Source: Trematomus loennbergii (lineage: Eukaryota > Chordata > Actinopteri > Perciformes > Nototheniidae). Taken from it: a DNA stretch of 64,000 bases. The position numbers and the translations under genes are program-made. Below, piece after piece: positions 45,369 to 58,866 of this stretch. The notes under the pieces are model-generated. The model saw only the letters and a program-made list of their open reading frames with translations, was not told the origin of the DNA and did not search any database. How positions within the stretch are numbered: the stretch's first letter is position 1; the number at the start of each line of letters is the position of its first letter. The stretch spans positions 19,445,934 through 19,509,933 of the forward strand of contig JAAOOA010000033.1 in NCBI GenBank assembly GCA_012861695.1, given 5' to 3'.

Positions 45369-45812
45369 AGAGAACCTCTTATCGTTATTGGGGTTTTCCT
45401 GTAGTGTGTTATTTAGGTAAATGGTCTGCAATCCCAAAGTTCCCTCCAGAGGGAGTTTCTCTCCCAGACACCCCCCCCCCTTCCTGAAATGCCTCGATAG
45501 GACTCCTTTGTTTACTTCCGTAACATGTGACATCACTACTTAAAACTCGCTCTTCTATTTTCTAGCCCTTCAACACATACTGTTGGCTAAGGGGCGGGAC
45601 ATCTCTAAGAGGTTGACCAATCACAACAGAGCCGGCCAGCTAACCAATCAGAGCAGACTGGGCTCTGGTTTCAGACAGAGGGTGAAAAGAGGTGCTGCAG
45701 CACAGGCAGTATGAGAAAAATAAAGAGCTTTTTGAACATTAAAGCAAGGAGACATGTCACAGTAGAGACACAATGCTATTATGAAACTTCAAAATGAGCA
45801 TAATAGGGCCCT
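45369..45812 (+). mobile_element. TTAA-type MITE, family A copy 3
   Basis: The interior matches copy 1 (GGGAGTTTCTCTCCCAGACA, GGCTAAGGGGCGGGACAT, CTAACCAATCAGAGCAG, AGAGGTGCTGCAGCACAGGC). The right end is GCATAATAGGGCCCT, and the left is decayed (AGAGAACC after TTCA). It follows the previous element by only 16 bp. Confidence 0.75.
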
Positions 45813-46329
45813 TATCATAAAACCAAGTTGTTTTGTTGAGTTTGGTTTCCTTTCAATTTGGAACCAAGTGTTTAATAATGTGACAAGTGTTTAATAATGT
45901 GACATTATCATTATCATCCATGATAAAATACCCTTAGATGAAATTTAGAATGCAGTCTCGTTGCGTGGGAATGTCATTTAGTGTAAGACACGGTTGTTCT
46001 GTTGTATTTTGTATCCATAAATACAATTCTAAACTAGGTGCAGACATACAGTACATTCACACCTTGATTACATCAACTTCAGGGAGGTTTCAGACATGAA
46101 ATAAGTGATCATAGACAAAGAGTTCTCATATTTGTTCTGTTACGTTTCTAGACCGCCGCACACAGTAGTCTTTGGCACTTAAAACCCCTTCAAGTCACAG
46201 AGACGCTAAAGACGGGTGATTTAGTGTCGGACCAGGAAAAGAAATCGAGTATAACGACAAGCTTGTTTGGTTTGGAAGGAGCTGCGCTGGGGAGGAATGA
46301 ACGGAGGGAGGGAGAAATGAATGAGAGGT

Positions 46330-46400
46330 GAAAGATGAAACTTTAATGATCCCTCTGGGGAAATCGAGTCATTGCAGCAGCACAGAGACGGGTATAGATA
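46330..46400. repeat. Retroposon 3'-end-like fragment
   Basis: The stretch GATGAAACTTTAATGATCCC, TCTGGGGAAATCG and TTGCAGCAGCACA resembles the tail of a dispersed fish LINE family. Only a short piece is seen. Confidence 0.4.
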
Positions 46401-49400
46401 AGACCAGAACAAATGCAAGCTGTTGTAGATAATACAAGTAATTACGCCGAGGTAAACATACTTCAGATTATTCCACGGATAACTAAATGCACTGAAGTGT
46501 ATTTAAAGACATTGAGATGCAGGTTTCAGAATGTAAATTTAAAAAAAGTCAGATGGGAGAACATAGAAGGTAAAAACACGTGCTAGTGTGCGACGTGAGA
46601 TATTTAAATGATCAAAAATTGCAGATGGAGCAAGCGTTGCGGAAGAAGGGAAGCAGAGACAGATTGAGCAGAGGAGGGAGTTGGAGCAGGGAGCGGGGGG
46701 GGGGGGGTTGTGCTGAAGCAGTCCCCAGCCCCTTTAATTGGTAGGAAACAAGAGGTCTCTGAATAAACACCCGCCAAAGAGAGAGCCTGGCTCGTTTTTC
46801 CCCCTCGCGCGCTATCCTTCTTTTTCTGCCGAGTATAGTTCCACCGAAGCTAACTCTCAGTCATGCTCCCCTCAAAGCTCTTCCTCCCCCGCCTCCCTGC
46901 ACTTCCCCTTCACTCGTCACCAGCCCCAGCTGTCTATCCTCCATCCTCTCCTGTGTATCTGTCTGTTGCTGGGACGACTAAACTAAACACCATCTCCAGA
47001 TTTCCAAATATAACAGCAAACTCAGAGTAGCTGCGATCCCTCCATGTCTGCACCAAACACCTCGTTTTCTTTTGCTCTCACTGCCGGCCTACAGCCTTCC
47101 CCTTATTTCTGCTTTTTCGGTCTTCTCCCTAATTATCTCACGGAGGACGAGGTAGCCCCAACCATCCCCCACACATCTACTACTGAGAGACCCTGATGAA
47201 TAATTTCACGTTTCTCTAGCCTTCTCTTTCTCCCCTGTTTAAATTGATTATTGTACAGAAAGCACAGCTAAAAGAGCAGCCCACTGGGTAATGTGTCTTA
47301 CTGACGAGGAGAGTTTGCGGATAGGTGTGGGGGAGGGAAAAAGCGGAGGGCCTCGAAATGATATGCAAAGGGAAGAGAGAAAAAGCGTGATTATACGAAA
47401 AAAAGTGATTTTGGATGCTTCGCCCGGTCTCGCCCCTGATAGCTCATTCCGTTTGATGTTGCGGTCAGAGGCACAATTGGGCAGGGTGGATATTTGCATG
47501 TGAAAATGTTCCAAGGAAAAGTGAGCAAAGTGCGTCCCTGAGAAGCATCTGTAATCACATTTGGAAAATACAGCTAATATTGCTCCGTTATCCTCGTTCT
47601 CCATCCCCCCTTCTGTGTTTTTCTGCAAATCCCTATCACAAACACCGCCGCAGCCCTGTGGCTACAAACATTCGTCTGTCAATGTTTGAGTCCGCGTAAA
47701 TATGGCTGACTGATGTGCTGTTGGACGATGCCAGCCTCCAGGTGTTTCCAATCTCCTTGACAATGACGCTCCCATTGGTTGGCGTGCGAGGCACCAGTGA
47801 TGACAGGGACGGAGGGTATCATTTGGGCACCGCTGGAGAGATCACTAAGTGTGTGTGCAGACACCCTGCCTTATCATTAGTGTGAGGTATGCCATGATTA
47901 AGCTCTGTTGAAAACCATGCACCTATCAGTCCTCTGCAACATTTGGGTGACTCACCTGACTTGATGAGAGCAAATTCGAGGCCAAGATAAGGTCAAATGT
48001 GTGTGTCATTGACAGTTTCTGTTAAAGAAGACACAGATAGCTTTTCAACTTCCCCTATGGCTTTTACAGGTAATAATGTTGTTGTTGCCAATGTTGCTAA
48101 GAAAACCGGATAACTTTGCAATTTCCTTAGAGCTACCGACGACATGTACGCTGCATTTTTACCATGAAGACAGCATCAACTAAGATGGCGATGACATATT
48201 TTCTTTGCAATGCTCTTCGAACGAACCAGATCTAAAGCCAACATTGTTAGCAACATGGCTAACACTAGCAGCCTGGCTACTATCCAAAACAAGACAAAAC
48301 TTACACAATAACAAAATACTAGAAACCCTGTTATAAATGCTTTGATGAAGGCAGATTCAAACACCCAGTATCACTAAGAGGTAAGTACGTTTTGTTACTT
48401 ACTGAGCTAGCTTAGCGAAATGTGTCTTTTTACATCAACATCTCCCACTAGGTAGAGTTTCGACAGTTAACGTAACTCTGGTAGTTACGCTACCTGGAAA
48501 TCAGCTATTCTGTTGAGTTACCACTTCGTGTAATGCTTGCAGTGATGCAGTGTCTGTCCAGGGCTTTTATTGTGAAAGGGGAGAGAGAATGGCATTGTAA
48601 AGCTCGGCTACAGGGAACACATTCAATCTTTATTCAACAGCCATTCAATTGTGCATGGGCATTTAATATACAATGATATGTGAATGAATATATTGCCAAG
48701 TTGATTAAGGCAAGTACTCACCTAAATCATTTTTAGTGACATTCTCACATTTGGCATTCCTGTATAGGCTCCACCATGCAGCTTTTATATTCTCCACGAG
48801 TGCAAGGTAAGCGAAATCAGCCCCCCTCCAACCTCTGCTCATGTCTTTCTTCTCCTGCATTACAGTACACCTCATCACTTTTCATTGTCCCTTGTGTTTT
48901 CCTGTCTTCCAACTTCAATCTCTGCTTACTCTCATCTCCTTTGTTTCCTCCTAGCTATCTCGCCATCTCTCAAGGCTTTGCTCCTCCCCATCTCATTTTT
49001 CTTCCATGCTGCTTCGAAAACCTACTCTTGAGTTTTTCAGCTTTGCTCACTGATTTTTAGGCCCACGCTTCCCTCTTTTTTCCTGTTGTGCATACTCCAC
49101 CCCCAACCCCCAAACCCTCTTAATGGATCCCATGTCAGCAGAATACCAGAGTAAACCACACAACTGCACTGTGGCTTCATGTCTGTCTCTGCCTTGACGT
49201 CTCTCTCTTCTATGCATGAAAAAAAAAAAAGATTGAGAAGAATTACTAGAAAGACTACTGGCTGAATGTTACAGTGAAATGACTCTAGATTGCACTTTTA
49301 TTCAATATTAAAAATGGAGTTTTTATTTTAATTGATCACCATGATTACTTTTCCTCCTATACTTTATAAAGACTATATTTCATATGCAGCACATTCTAAA

Positions 49401-50237
49401 AATGTCGGGGATGAATGTTATTACACACATTATAATTACCCGCTTCTCCAAGAAACTCTTGTTGCTTCTACTTAACTCAGCACTCAGATTTTTCCTCATT
49501 TTGTGCTCCAACTTGAATCCTTTGGGAAATTATAGTGGAATTGTGCTTAATAAACAATCCTGTCTCCTAGAAATCACGGTTTTCTTCAGTTCATTTGCAA
49601 CAGCAAGTACAGTTTGCTAGAAATATAATGCAGCCCGGATTATCTTTGCCTTAACATAATGAGGAAAAGCTGTTAATTAACGTAAAATAGTAAGTTGCAA
49701 CATTTTGCTACTGAATTTATTTGCAAAATGTTCACTAACAACATGAAATATCCACTCTTGCAATACAATCTCTGCTTGTGGTGACTGAGGCGTGAACAAT
49801 GAATGGTTCTGGTTGGGCAATTCAAAGCATTTGGTTAGGGAACCATCGTGGTCTGGGTGAAATATTAAAAAGTCAACAAAGACTTGAGGCCCTTCACAAG
49901 ACGTGCTCACTTTATTTATTTTAACTAAAGCCTCACTTATTTCCTAACAATAACCAAAATTACATGACTCAAAATGCACAACCATGCTCAGTCTCGAGGA
50001 GCTTGAGGAAGGCTAAATAACGTTATAGGCAACATTTTGATTAGGGGAATACTGCCTTGGCCAAATGAACAGGGGTCTTTTGACCTCTTGTCTTAACATA
50101 TCTATCTATGGGAGTGTGACGTTAGGAAAATGTTGAATAAAGCACTAAATCTGTATAACAAATGGTTCTATTTCAGCAACAATATGTGATACATTATGAC
50201 AGATCTTAACATTTAGGTGCTGTGAATGAAAACCAAT
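46401..50237. other. Large robo1 intron, part 5
   Basis: No gene is recognised. A G run is at 46693-46708. The 46700-47660 interval is less AT-rich than its surroundings and free of obvious repeats, so it is a candidate for conserved non-coding sequence. This is not tested. Confidence 0.4.
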
Positions 50238-50681
50238 AAATGGCGACTCATTATGCTAATTTCCAGGTTTCATATTTGTATTAGTGTCTCTACTGGACAT
50301 GTCTCCATGCTTTAATGTTCAAAAAGCTCTTTATTTTCCTCATACTTCCTGTGCTGCAGCACCTCTTTTCACCCTCTGTCTGAAACCAGAGCCCAGTCTG
50401 CTCTGATTGGTTAGCTGGCAAGATCTGATGTGATTGGTCAACTGATTAGACTCACCTAGACTCACTTACAATGTGTTGGAGTGCTAGCCAATAAAAGCGC
50501 GAGTGTTATGTAGTGATGTGACTATGTCGTAAACAAAGGAGTCCAATGGAAGTGTTTCAGGCAGGGGGGGGAGTGTGAGAAAGAGAAACTCCCTCTGGAT
50601 GGAACTTTGGGATTTTAGCCTTTGTAGACCATTTGCATGCACTACAACATAACACACTACAAAAAGCATAGTTTGGCCCCT
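50238..50681 (-). mobile_element. TTAA-type MITE, family A copy 4, inverted
   Basis: This is the reverse orientation of copies 1 and 3, with CTGTGCTGCAGCACCTCTTT, CTCTGATTGGTTAGCTGG and GAGAAACTCCCTCTGGA. The right end is GGCCCCT before TTAC, a decayed TTAA. The left end is diverged, so 50238 is approximate. Confidence 0.75.
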
Positions 50682-53600
50682 TTACTCAACAATGTGCTGT
50701 AGTTTTAAACTAAAATAATGTTTAATAAAGTGAAACAATCAAATGCACAAATGAAAGACTGCACATTATAATTTGTATGTCAATGCAAACATATGGGTAT
50801 TGGTTCTCTGTTTAAACCAACTCGATTTCACTGTTCTTTCTCCTTCGTGTAGCTCTCCATTACCACAACCAGAGCTATCTTCAAAAGGTGTGAACACAAA
50901 CAGCAGGAAATCAAACAGAGGTGGCTCTTTGCCTTGTTCTCAGCTAGCAGCCAGCAGTAGTGTGTGCAGGGGGCTGCAGCAGGCTGACAGGGACACGTGT
51001 GATAGACGAGCAGATAACACACCGACAGGGACAAACTGTCAGATCTCTGCCCGGCTCTCTGCACTACACAGGTACACGGCATCCCAGGCAGGTCCTTGGC
51101 AGTGACAAATGGAAGCAATTTATATGTATTTGTATATCTGTTGTGTGGACCACAGAACACATGCTGGTCTGCTCCCCCATAAATCTTTATCCTGTTAACA
51201 CAACACCAATAAACCAACACATTAGCCCTCCCAAGCGGCAGCAGACTAATCAAGCATACAGTCACACAATCCGTGAAATAAAGATCAGCGCGGTTGGTGT
51301 GAAATTACTGGGAAACACACATCAAGCGCACAATTATAACATGACCTCAGTCACACTCAAATAATACATTAATAAACAATATTTCCTACTCAACAATTCC
51401 AGAAAGCAAAATGGAAACGACTCAAATAACCCTAACCCTAACACCAACACACAAAAACGGGTAAATCTGGTGCTTAAGTCATCTCACGTATTTCACAATA
51501 ATACTGTATGTTTCTCCTGTGGGGATGGATGGGGATTGGTAGAGAGCCACGGGGGGTGATGGCGTCAGAGGTGAGGGAAGGCACACATTTATACTGGTTA
51601 GATTTGATAAGGTCTGGAAATCGCTGAGAAAGGCACCCACTTCTGGAGAGACAAGCAGCCTGCCAGTCTGTCCCTGACATGCTGACATAAACTGGCCTCC
51701 TACATAGACATCTACATCATCAGCAGCCATTCTGACTGAACCATCTACAAACATAAGACCACAATTAAAAGGAGATATACAGTATAATGCTCGATACTTA
51801 TGTCTGAGGGTCTAAAAAAAGCATATCGTGAATTTTGTTTTATTTAAAAAATGTCTAAAGTTGCCTGATTTTATTTGTGTATAGGTTTTTTTAAAAGATA
51901 TACATTTCCATGGTTTCAGTGGGCAGTGAAAGCATGTTAGTAATATTAGCTGCTTGCAATGTCTTATGTTGTTGCATTTACTTGATGTTTGTGGGTTTTA
52001 CAAACATTAGCAAGACGACGGGCATTTATCTAAGTATCACAAATGCATGTAACCATACAGCTGTCAATATTTAACAACAGTGTTGTAACGTTCTGAAACG
52101 TTTTATTTAAGTGCTGTCTCTTAAGACCCGCCTCCCAAAAACAATCCCAATCTGCTTTGATTTTCTTGCAAGAAAAAATGGCGCCCTTGGCAGAGGTAGT
52201 TCTCAAGCTGTGGGTGGAGATACCCAGATGGGGGGACGGTATATCCTATGTTCATACATGTGACATAGGATGGAGCCAAATCTATTTACATGTTTATGGA
52301 GTCCTCATTTACTTAGAACATTCTCTGCAACATTGTTATTATTATTTCTATTCATTTTTAGATGTGTATAGTTTACTTCATCTGCATTACTTCCACAGTA
52401 AGATAATATAATTAAAATAATAGTGCACTCTGTTTCTTCTTGCATTATTTTATTGATTTTTAAATGTGTTTTATTGTTTTATGTCTTATATATTTATGTT
52501 GCATTGTTTGAGGAGCCTGAGCCTTAAGATTTCCATTGCCATATCAAACACTGTAGCTACTGTGTATATGAAAATTAAGCCTTTGAATCTTAAATATTTG
52601 AAAGGCAGCCCACAAAAAACTCATTGAAGGTTATTCACTCCAGATATAAAAGTACATTGTTGTTTTTTTCACAATATGGTCCCTTTAATATTTCAGTTTC
52701 AGCAGGTCAGGTCATTACTTCTCACTACTGCACATAAACACCCTCACTCACACCCCTGTCTCTATTACTGACATTAACGCCCCCCCAATAAACTCCCCCC
52801 CCACTGCTTCTGTCATAGTAACTGGCAAAACACCAACTGATTTTTTTTCTCAGTGCCAAGCAGCCAGTGGTGTGAACGGTTGAGCCGCTGGATTGAATTA
52901 GAGCTGCGCCCATATGGATTAGCAGAGAGACAGGCACACGCACAAGCAGAAAGTATGTCACATCACCACCTGATCAGCTCTTAACATTGCCCTCGGTGGC
53001 ATTCATACACAGATGCACACATGAATACACACACCAAGGGGAAAGGGTGAGGGTGGGGGGGTGGTGCTTTGTAATCAGGTGATTCCTTTGCCGTACATTT
53101 AATTGGTTTTAGCAGCAGTGCAAAGAAAACGTTAAGGTTGGCTTGCTGCACAGTGTGTACAGAGACAGATGCTCTGATGGGCAGGAGGAGGTGGGGGGCA
53201 AAGTGAACATACTGATAAATAGATGATTTAAAAAAATGTTTTAAAGAAGCGGAGTAACAGCATACTGTCATCCTGGCAAACAGAGGGATGCAGATGGAGG
53301 AAAAGACACGTATCACTTTTAGCATGATTTACTTTGCCTCTCATCCACGACACATTCTGGTGTCTAGTGATTTCAACATAACGGAACATTCACAGGTCAG
53401 GGATTTTATTATTTTTACCCACAAATCTACTTGTTTAGGCAAAACTATTTTTGGATGCTGGTTTGTCACCTACCACCTGTCCCATTATCCCACTTTGAAT
53501 AACACTAATGTACTCTGCATTGTACAAATGACTGAGACACTGCCACACAAACTATCTTGCAGCTGTATTACTATAACGCAATCATACACTCCTAGTGTTA

Positions 53601-53940
53601 CTATATTTAGCATCCTGCTAATTAGAATTACAAGTAAAACATGGGTTCACATCTAGTTCTCACTATGCAAACACAAGATACAGTATAGCCCTGTTAACAT
53701 ACATTGTATTAATTCGATTTTTGCATATGACTATTCTTTAGTTTTTCTTTTCGTTTATTTTTTCCTTTGTGAGTGTGTAAACTTGCTTCTAGAGACCCCT
53801 TTGGCAGCTGGATTAACGACAGAAGAAGGTTTTGGGTAATTTGCCCATTTGTAAACAGATTGTTTACCAGGCAATATGGTGGTGCAAATTGTCCAAGGTG
53901 TGTAGTTTCTATCAAAATGAAGGCCAAGTTTGAAAACGAC
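50682..53940. other. Large robo1 intron, part 6
   Basis: No gene is seen. A MITE-like right end (ATGGTCCCTTTAA, about 52675-52690) suggests a decayed element to its left. A short AACCCTAACCCTAAC string occurs near 51428. Confidence 0.4.
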
Positions 53941-54391
53941 ATTTCATTCAGCTGATGCTCTTATCCAAAGCGACTTAACATATGTGCATTCAACCATGAA
54001 GAAACAAACTCAAAATCAAGAATCTTGCAGGTACATTTCCTATCTATAAACCCAAACAGATTAAGTGCATTAACTTCAGCCAAACCTTTGTAAATGCTAC
54101 GTACTGAAGCAAGATTATTATTTATTTTGTTGGGTTTTTGGCCAAGGTACAGTCGAAGTCGTTGAGTTTTCAATCTGCGATGGATTAGTACATTTCTGCT
54201 CTCCTGATACCAATGGGAATTCGTTCCACCATTTTGGAGCAAGAATAGCAAACAGTCAGGTTTTTGTTGAGCAGTATCTGGTCCCTACTCGCAGTGAAGA
54301 AGAAGCAAGCCATTAGGCTGATGCAGAGCGAAGTGCACGTCCTGGAGTGTATGGCGTAACCATGTCCTGGATGTAGGAAGGCCCTGATCAA
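53941..54391 (-). repeat. Retroposon-like repeat, diverged copy 2 of 24672-25150
   Basis: It shares CTTATCCAAAGCGACTTA, CCACCATTTTGGAGC, GCTGATGCAGAG and ACCATGTCCTGGATGTAGGA with the copy at 24672. The open frame is broken. Confidence 0.65.
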
Positions 54392-55030
54392 TTGACAGCA
54401 CAGTAGGCCAGTACTAGTGAAAATGGGCGTGGTTCAAGCAAGGTGGGCGAATGGACCATTTATCTCCAAACTTCACAGATGTATGACGGCTGCTTTGGAA
54501 GATGGATGCGGTCATTACAAGGTTGTGGAAGAGCCATCCCTGACCCAATTTAGTGTTGTGGCTGGGGTGATCCCTGTCAAGATGGTTTCCAGGGTTTATA
54601 TTAGCCAAGTTGAACTCTGTTATGCCCTGTCTTACATTTTCATTTTACTTTTACTTGTGTGATTTTCCCTTTTTTTCATATACACATTTGACGAGCATTG
54701 CTAAAAGACTGAGACCCAAGATTTGCATTTTCAAACGCCTGCTTCAGGGCAAATAAAAATGAAGCAGACTGAATTGAACCCTTGTATGGTATTCGGGTCT
54801 GTGGGACCCGTTTTCATTATTTAGCTAAAGAAGAATGATATGATAAATTATTTGTTCAAACCCACACTCAATGGCCTTGGCTCATTTTCTGTGAAGAACA
54901 TATATCAGAACACATTTTCAATGACGACCCACTGTACCCCCCCTGCACATTTACATTAAATATAGGGTGTTCGGGTCCTATACGTCCCGGGGCTAACAAA
55001 AGTGTGGAAATTGTAGGTCCTGTCTGGGCC

Positions 55031-55032
<2 letters not shown>

Positions 55033-55129
<97 letters not shown>

Positions 55130-55130
55130 G

Positions 55131-55221
<91 letters not shown>
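55033..55221. repeat. (TG)n microsatellite inside the deleted piggyBac element
   Basis: About 93 TG repeats with two single-base interruptions (near 55128 and 55155). The long open frames over it are repeat artefacts. Confidence 0.98.
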
Positions 55222-55223
<2 letters not shown>

Positions 55224-55431
55224 ACGTTTGTGTTTCTGCCCCTGCCATTCCCGCACAAGGTTGCAACATTGTTGATAATGTTCACGGACACCTGTCTGCT
55301 CTCACATTCCCGCATTATGTTTTGCGGGAACCAATCTTTATTTTGTTCACACTCTATCCCAGCTGCACATTTGGGGCGAGACACAATAAATAAAGCTTCG
55401 CCAGTTTGGGTCCTTATCACAACTGATCAAG

Positions 55432-55656
55432 ATGGCCAAACGATTCTCTGCTCAGAGGGCCTTGCAGATGATTTTGGAAGAGAGAGAACCATTTGATGAT
55501 GGTGTAGAGGAAGAGGAAGAGGTTTCAGAATGTGAGGATCACATTTCTGAGAATTCTGAGTCTGACAGTGAGAAGAGGATGAGATTGAGCATCAGCTCGT
55601 TACACAACAAAGACGAGCCACAGGACCAGCCGGTCAGTGGGCAAAAAAACAAGTAG
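55432..55656 (+). pseudogene. N-terminal fragment of piggyBac-like transposase
   Basis: The 74-codon open frame reads MAKRFSAQRALQMILEEREP, then an acidic Glu/Ser-rich region (SECEDHISENSESDS) and ends QDQPVSGQKNK. It shows the intact start that is broken by a stop in the copy at 19407. It lacks the catalytic domain because of the internal deletion. Confidence 0.8.
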
Positions 55657-55878
55657 CACTTTATTCATTAATGTGATCTAACAAATGTAAAAGGGCAAAT
55701 ATTAACCATATATGCTGTTTATATTGCTTGTAATTGAGATGAAGCAAACATCTGTTGAGTATTTTAACATAAAATATTTGATTGTGTTGAATTGAAGCCC
55801 AAAAAGGCAGCGGGTCCACCAGACCCACGAACACTGGCTGGCTGAGTAACACAAATATGAACACCACACAAGGGTTAA

Positions 55879-58763
55879 ATGTGACTTTAGATTAACCAAA
55901 GAGCTGCAAATCTATCTTGTGCGGTTGACCATTGAACTAATAAAACATTGAGACTAATGCTTTGCTCATGGAAGCACATTTTCATGGTGTTAATGATGTT
56001 TTAAAATAGTTTCAGTGACTTCTCTTATCATAGAAAAAGAGTTAGCATCAGATCAATGAGACTCTGGTATTTTCCTCCACTGCACAGATCAATTGTTGGA
56101 ATTCGTTTCAACAATTGATATGCTGTCTGAATGGGCCGTGCCATTTTCCTCATCTCTGTCTAACAATACTCTCAATGCATGAGTCTAATGGAGTCATCAA
56201 TGATGGGTTACGGACTGAGAGAAGAGCTGTAATAGGGTAATAGGGTTTGGTTATTCTTTACCATTTCCAAGGCTCTTTAAACGGTGGTATTTAGTTTCAG
56301 CTGTGTAAATAGTGAATAATACATAGCGATATATGCTACGTAATGTGATGGTGGTTAAGGCATTTTGTGCAGCTAACCTCTGCATGAATAATAGCATAAT
56401 CTGCTGCAATTATAGAGAGATATCTTATAATTAGCTCACTGTAATCCCTCCAGCTGTCTGCCTCTTAGCAGACTGCACTGTCTGGATCTAAATAGGAAGA
56501 ACTGAGAAATAGGGCCGTTAGGGAAAGGACAACCCTTTTCTTCCTGATTTCTGACATTGTGGACTCAAATGAAATGTCCTTCACCGTCTGGGGAGAGTGT
56601 TTCCTTTGTGTCTCTCAAGGATGCAGGGAAAGGAAAAAAAATGACATGTAGAGAAGTGAATTAGGGTCGAGTCGAGGTCAGCGTTAATGGTCATTTCCGC
56701 TTCAGTTCTGTAGCTTCTCCAGCTCCGACAAAACACACCATTGAGCTCCACGCTATGCCAAGGTTTTCTGACTAACCATGGTTGACTTCCACTTTCTTAA
56801 TTCCGATTCACTGTCTCATATGGCAGCATGTGTCTACATTAATTGGTTTGTCTGTTTTTGTTCCGCTCTGCTTGATAGAAATATGCAGCTGTTTGGGGGT
56901 TTGAACGGATGGTCAACATACATTTGTGGAAGACTTAGAGTAATTTGCAAGGCTGCAGTGAGATTTACTGGGACTGAAACCCTTGATTAGACTCAGTAGG
57001 TGTCTGAGATGAAGGTAGCCCATGTTTAATGGCATCTATTGAAGCGTACCGACTAACATGTGTCAGCTGTCCCGGTGTTTGTGCGTTCTGTTCAGATTCC
57101 AAATGGGAGTGAAGGGAGCGCTATTAAACATGGCAGACTGTGTGTACTGTAAATAATGTACAGCACTGTTCCCCGCTGTGTGTTCATGGGAGTGTGAAGC
57201 TTCTTGTATTTCCACTTCCCAGAAGCAATTTTGTGCTGGAGTCATCTTGCTGTGCTGCTGCTCCTCACTACACACGTATACTCTGAGGGGGGGCATTCAT
57301 ATCTATTACTGTTATGCGTCCATTCCGAAAAAGGTGGATTTAATAGTAGGAAACATCTCTGACTGCATTAAACACTTGCTTTAAAAGTATGATATATAAC
57401 ATTTTTGGATTAACATGTCTAAAATTAACTAAAAGTATGTTGAGTTATATTGTTGAGGTGTGTGCTTACATTATCACAAACCTAGAGAAATCTGTAATTG
57501 TATTCAAGGTCACAGCCCAGTTTGTATTTGGTTGCCTGCAAAGCTGACATATTGCATTGCAAATGACTTTTTATTACATTTTAAGGGACATTTTAACATT
57601 ACATTTACTTGTTTTTAAACTATTTATTAACCAGAAGAAGGGTTTTAGTTATGATTGGTTTGGATCTTAAATTATCAGCAAAACAAACATTAGCTGCAGC
57701 TGAACAGTGTCGGAAAAACAGCAAATTATGAACGTAAAACCTTCCGAAAGTCTGAATCTTAAAGTATCAGAGAAACAAGATGAGACACTTCCCTGATCCC
57801 ATGCTACATCTGGAAGACAAAATGTTATCACTCAACTATAATGGTAACATGACATTCTAATGATCTCTGCCAAGTTTGTAAGATATCTCACTTTAAGATC
57901 TTGAATGCTAAATTAGACCAATACAATGGGAGTGAATGTTGTGCAAAGCTATTCGAAAATGACACAAAGTAACATGTCTTTAAACAACAAGTGGTCATAT
58001 TTATTTGAATAACACACCAACATCACCTTGCACAGTTTTCAATGGTAATGCCTTCTAATTAACTAATAGTTCCTATAAAAACCATTGTGATTATTATTTA
58101 TCATCCAGAGTAACAAAACACTGTTGCTGGAAATACATGTTGCTATTGACCCTGGCTTTGTGCTGTATTCTTCTAAAATGTGCTGATACAGTGCTGGTTC
58201 ACCAATGTTTCACAATACACAACACATTTGTAAATGCTGGTACTCAACACAGAATTCCATTGACCTCCATTTAATTGGAGTGGAGACAGAAATCTCTGAG
58301 ATAGTTCTTGCAAAAAATGTACTGTATAAAACCAAAACCATCATGGCTGGATACCGTGGCGAGTGAGGAAATGTCTCTATTGTTTGGACTTGGGTCAACC
58401 GACCCTTTAATTCATCATGATAAACTCAGGCAGAGTGCATACCGCATGATATCCCCTGAAAAAAAACAATTGAATTAGATCAAAATAGAAGTATATGTTA
58501 CAAGTGGAGTCAAAAGGCTAATCAAACACACAGGAGTTGAGTCTTATCTGTAAGTTACCCATGAATACTCTCATGCTCTGCCCTCTCCCCCTATAGTCTT
58601 CATTTATATCCCGCCCCACTATCCACGTTACCTCCATCCCCTATGGCAATGTGAGGCGGGCAACACTATCCGCTCTATTAAAGAACCTCTAGAGATATCT
58701 GCCTTCTCAGCATGCAGCAGAGCTAGAGACGGTGAAACAGATACGCACACATTATACACACAT

Positions 58764-58764
<1 letters not shown>
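55879..58764. other. Large robo1 intron, part 7, no feature recognised
   Basis: Non-coding. The 56100-57150 interval has no repeat signature and is moderately balanced in composition. No coding or RNA feature is supported. Confidence 0.45.
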
Positions 58765-58765
<1 letters not shown>

Positions 58766-58805
<40 letters not shown>

Positions 58806-58819
58806 ACACACCACACACA

Positions 58820-58863
<44 letters not shown>
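58766..58863. repeat. (CA)n microsatellite
   Basis: About 48 CA units with three CCA interruptions. Confidence 0.97.

Positions 58864-58866
<3 letters not shown>

Larger units (their letters stand above)
54779..55874 (+). mobile_element. Internally deleted piggyBac-type element, 1.1 kb
   Basis: The termini CCCTTGTATGGTATTC and GAACACCACACAAGGG and the subterminal CGGGTC-GACCCG match the element at 19059. The right flank is TTAA (55875-55878), the left TGAA. It keeps the N-terminal coding region (ATG 55432), then jumps within the minisatellite to the 3' end, losing the catalytic domain. It carries a large TG microsatellite and about 0.3 kb of 5' sequence absent from the other copy. Confidence 0.88.

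Noticed and set aside
50960..51364. 134-codon plus-strand frame
   Set aside because: No domain, no plausible splice sites, and the opposite strand is equally open; treated as chance.
51428..51442. Telomere-like CCCTAA repeats
   Set aside because: Only about two and a half units, too short to mark an interstitial telomere.
54868..55496. Several long open frames across the TG tract
   Set aside because: All consist of alternating two-residue repeats from the microsatellite; only the short piggyBac N-terminal frame at 55432 is real.
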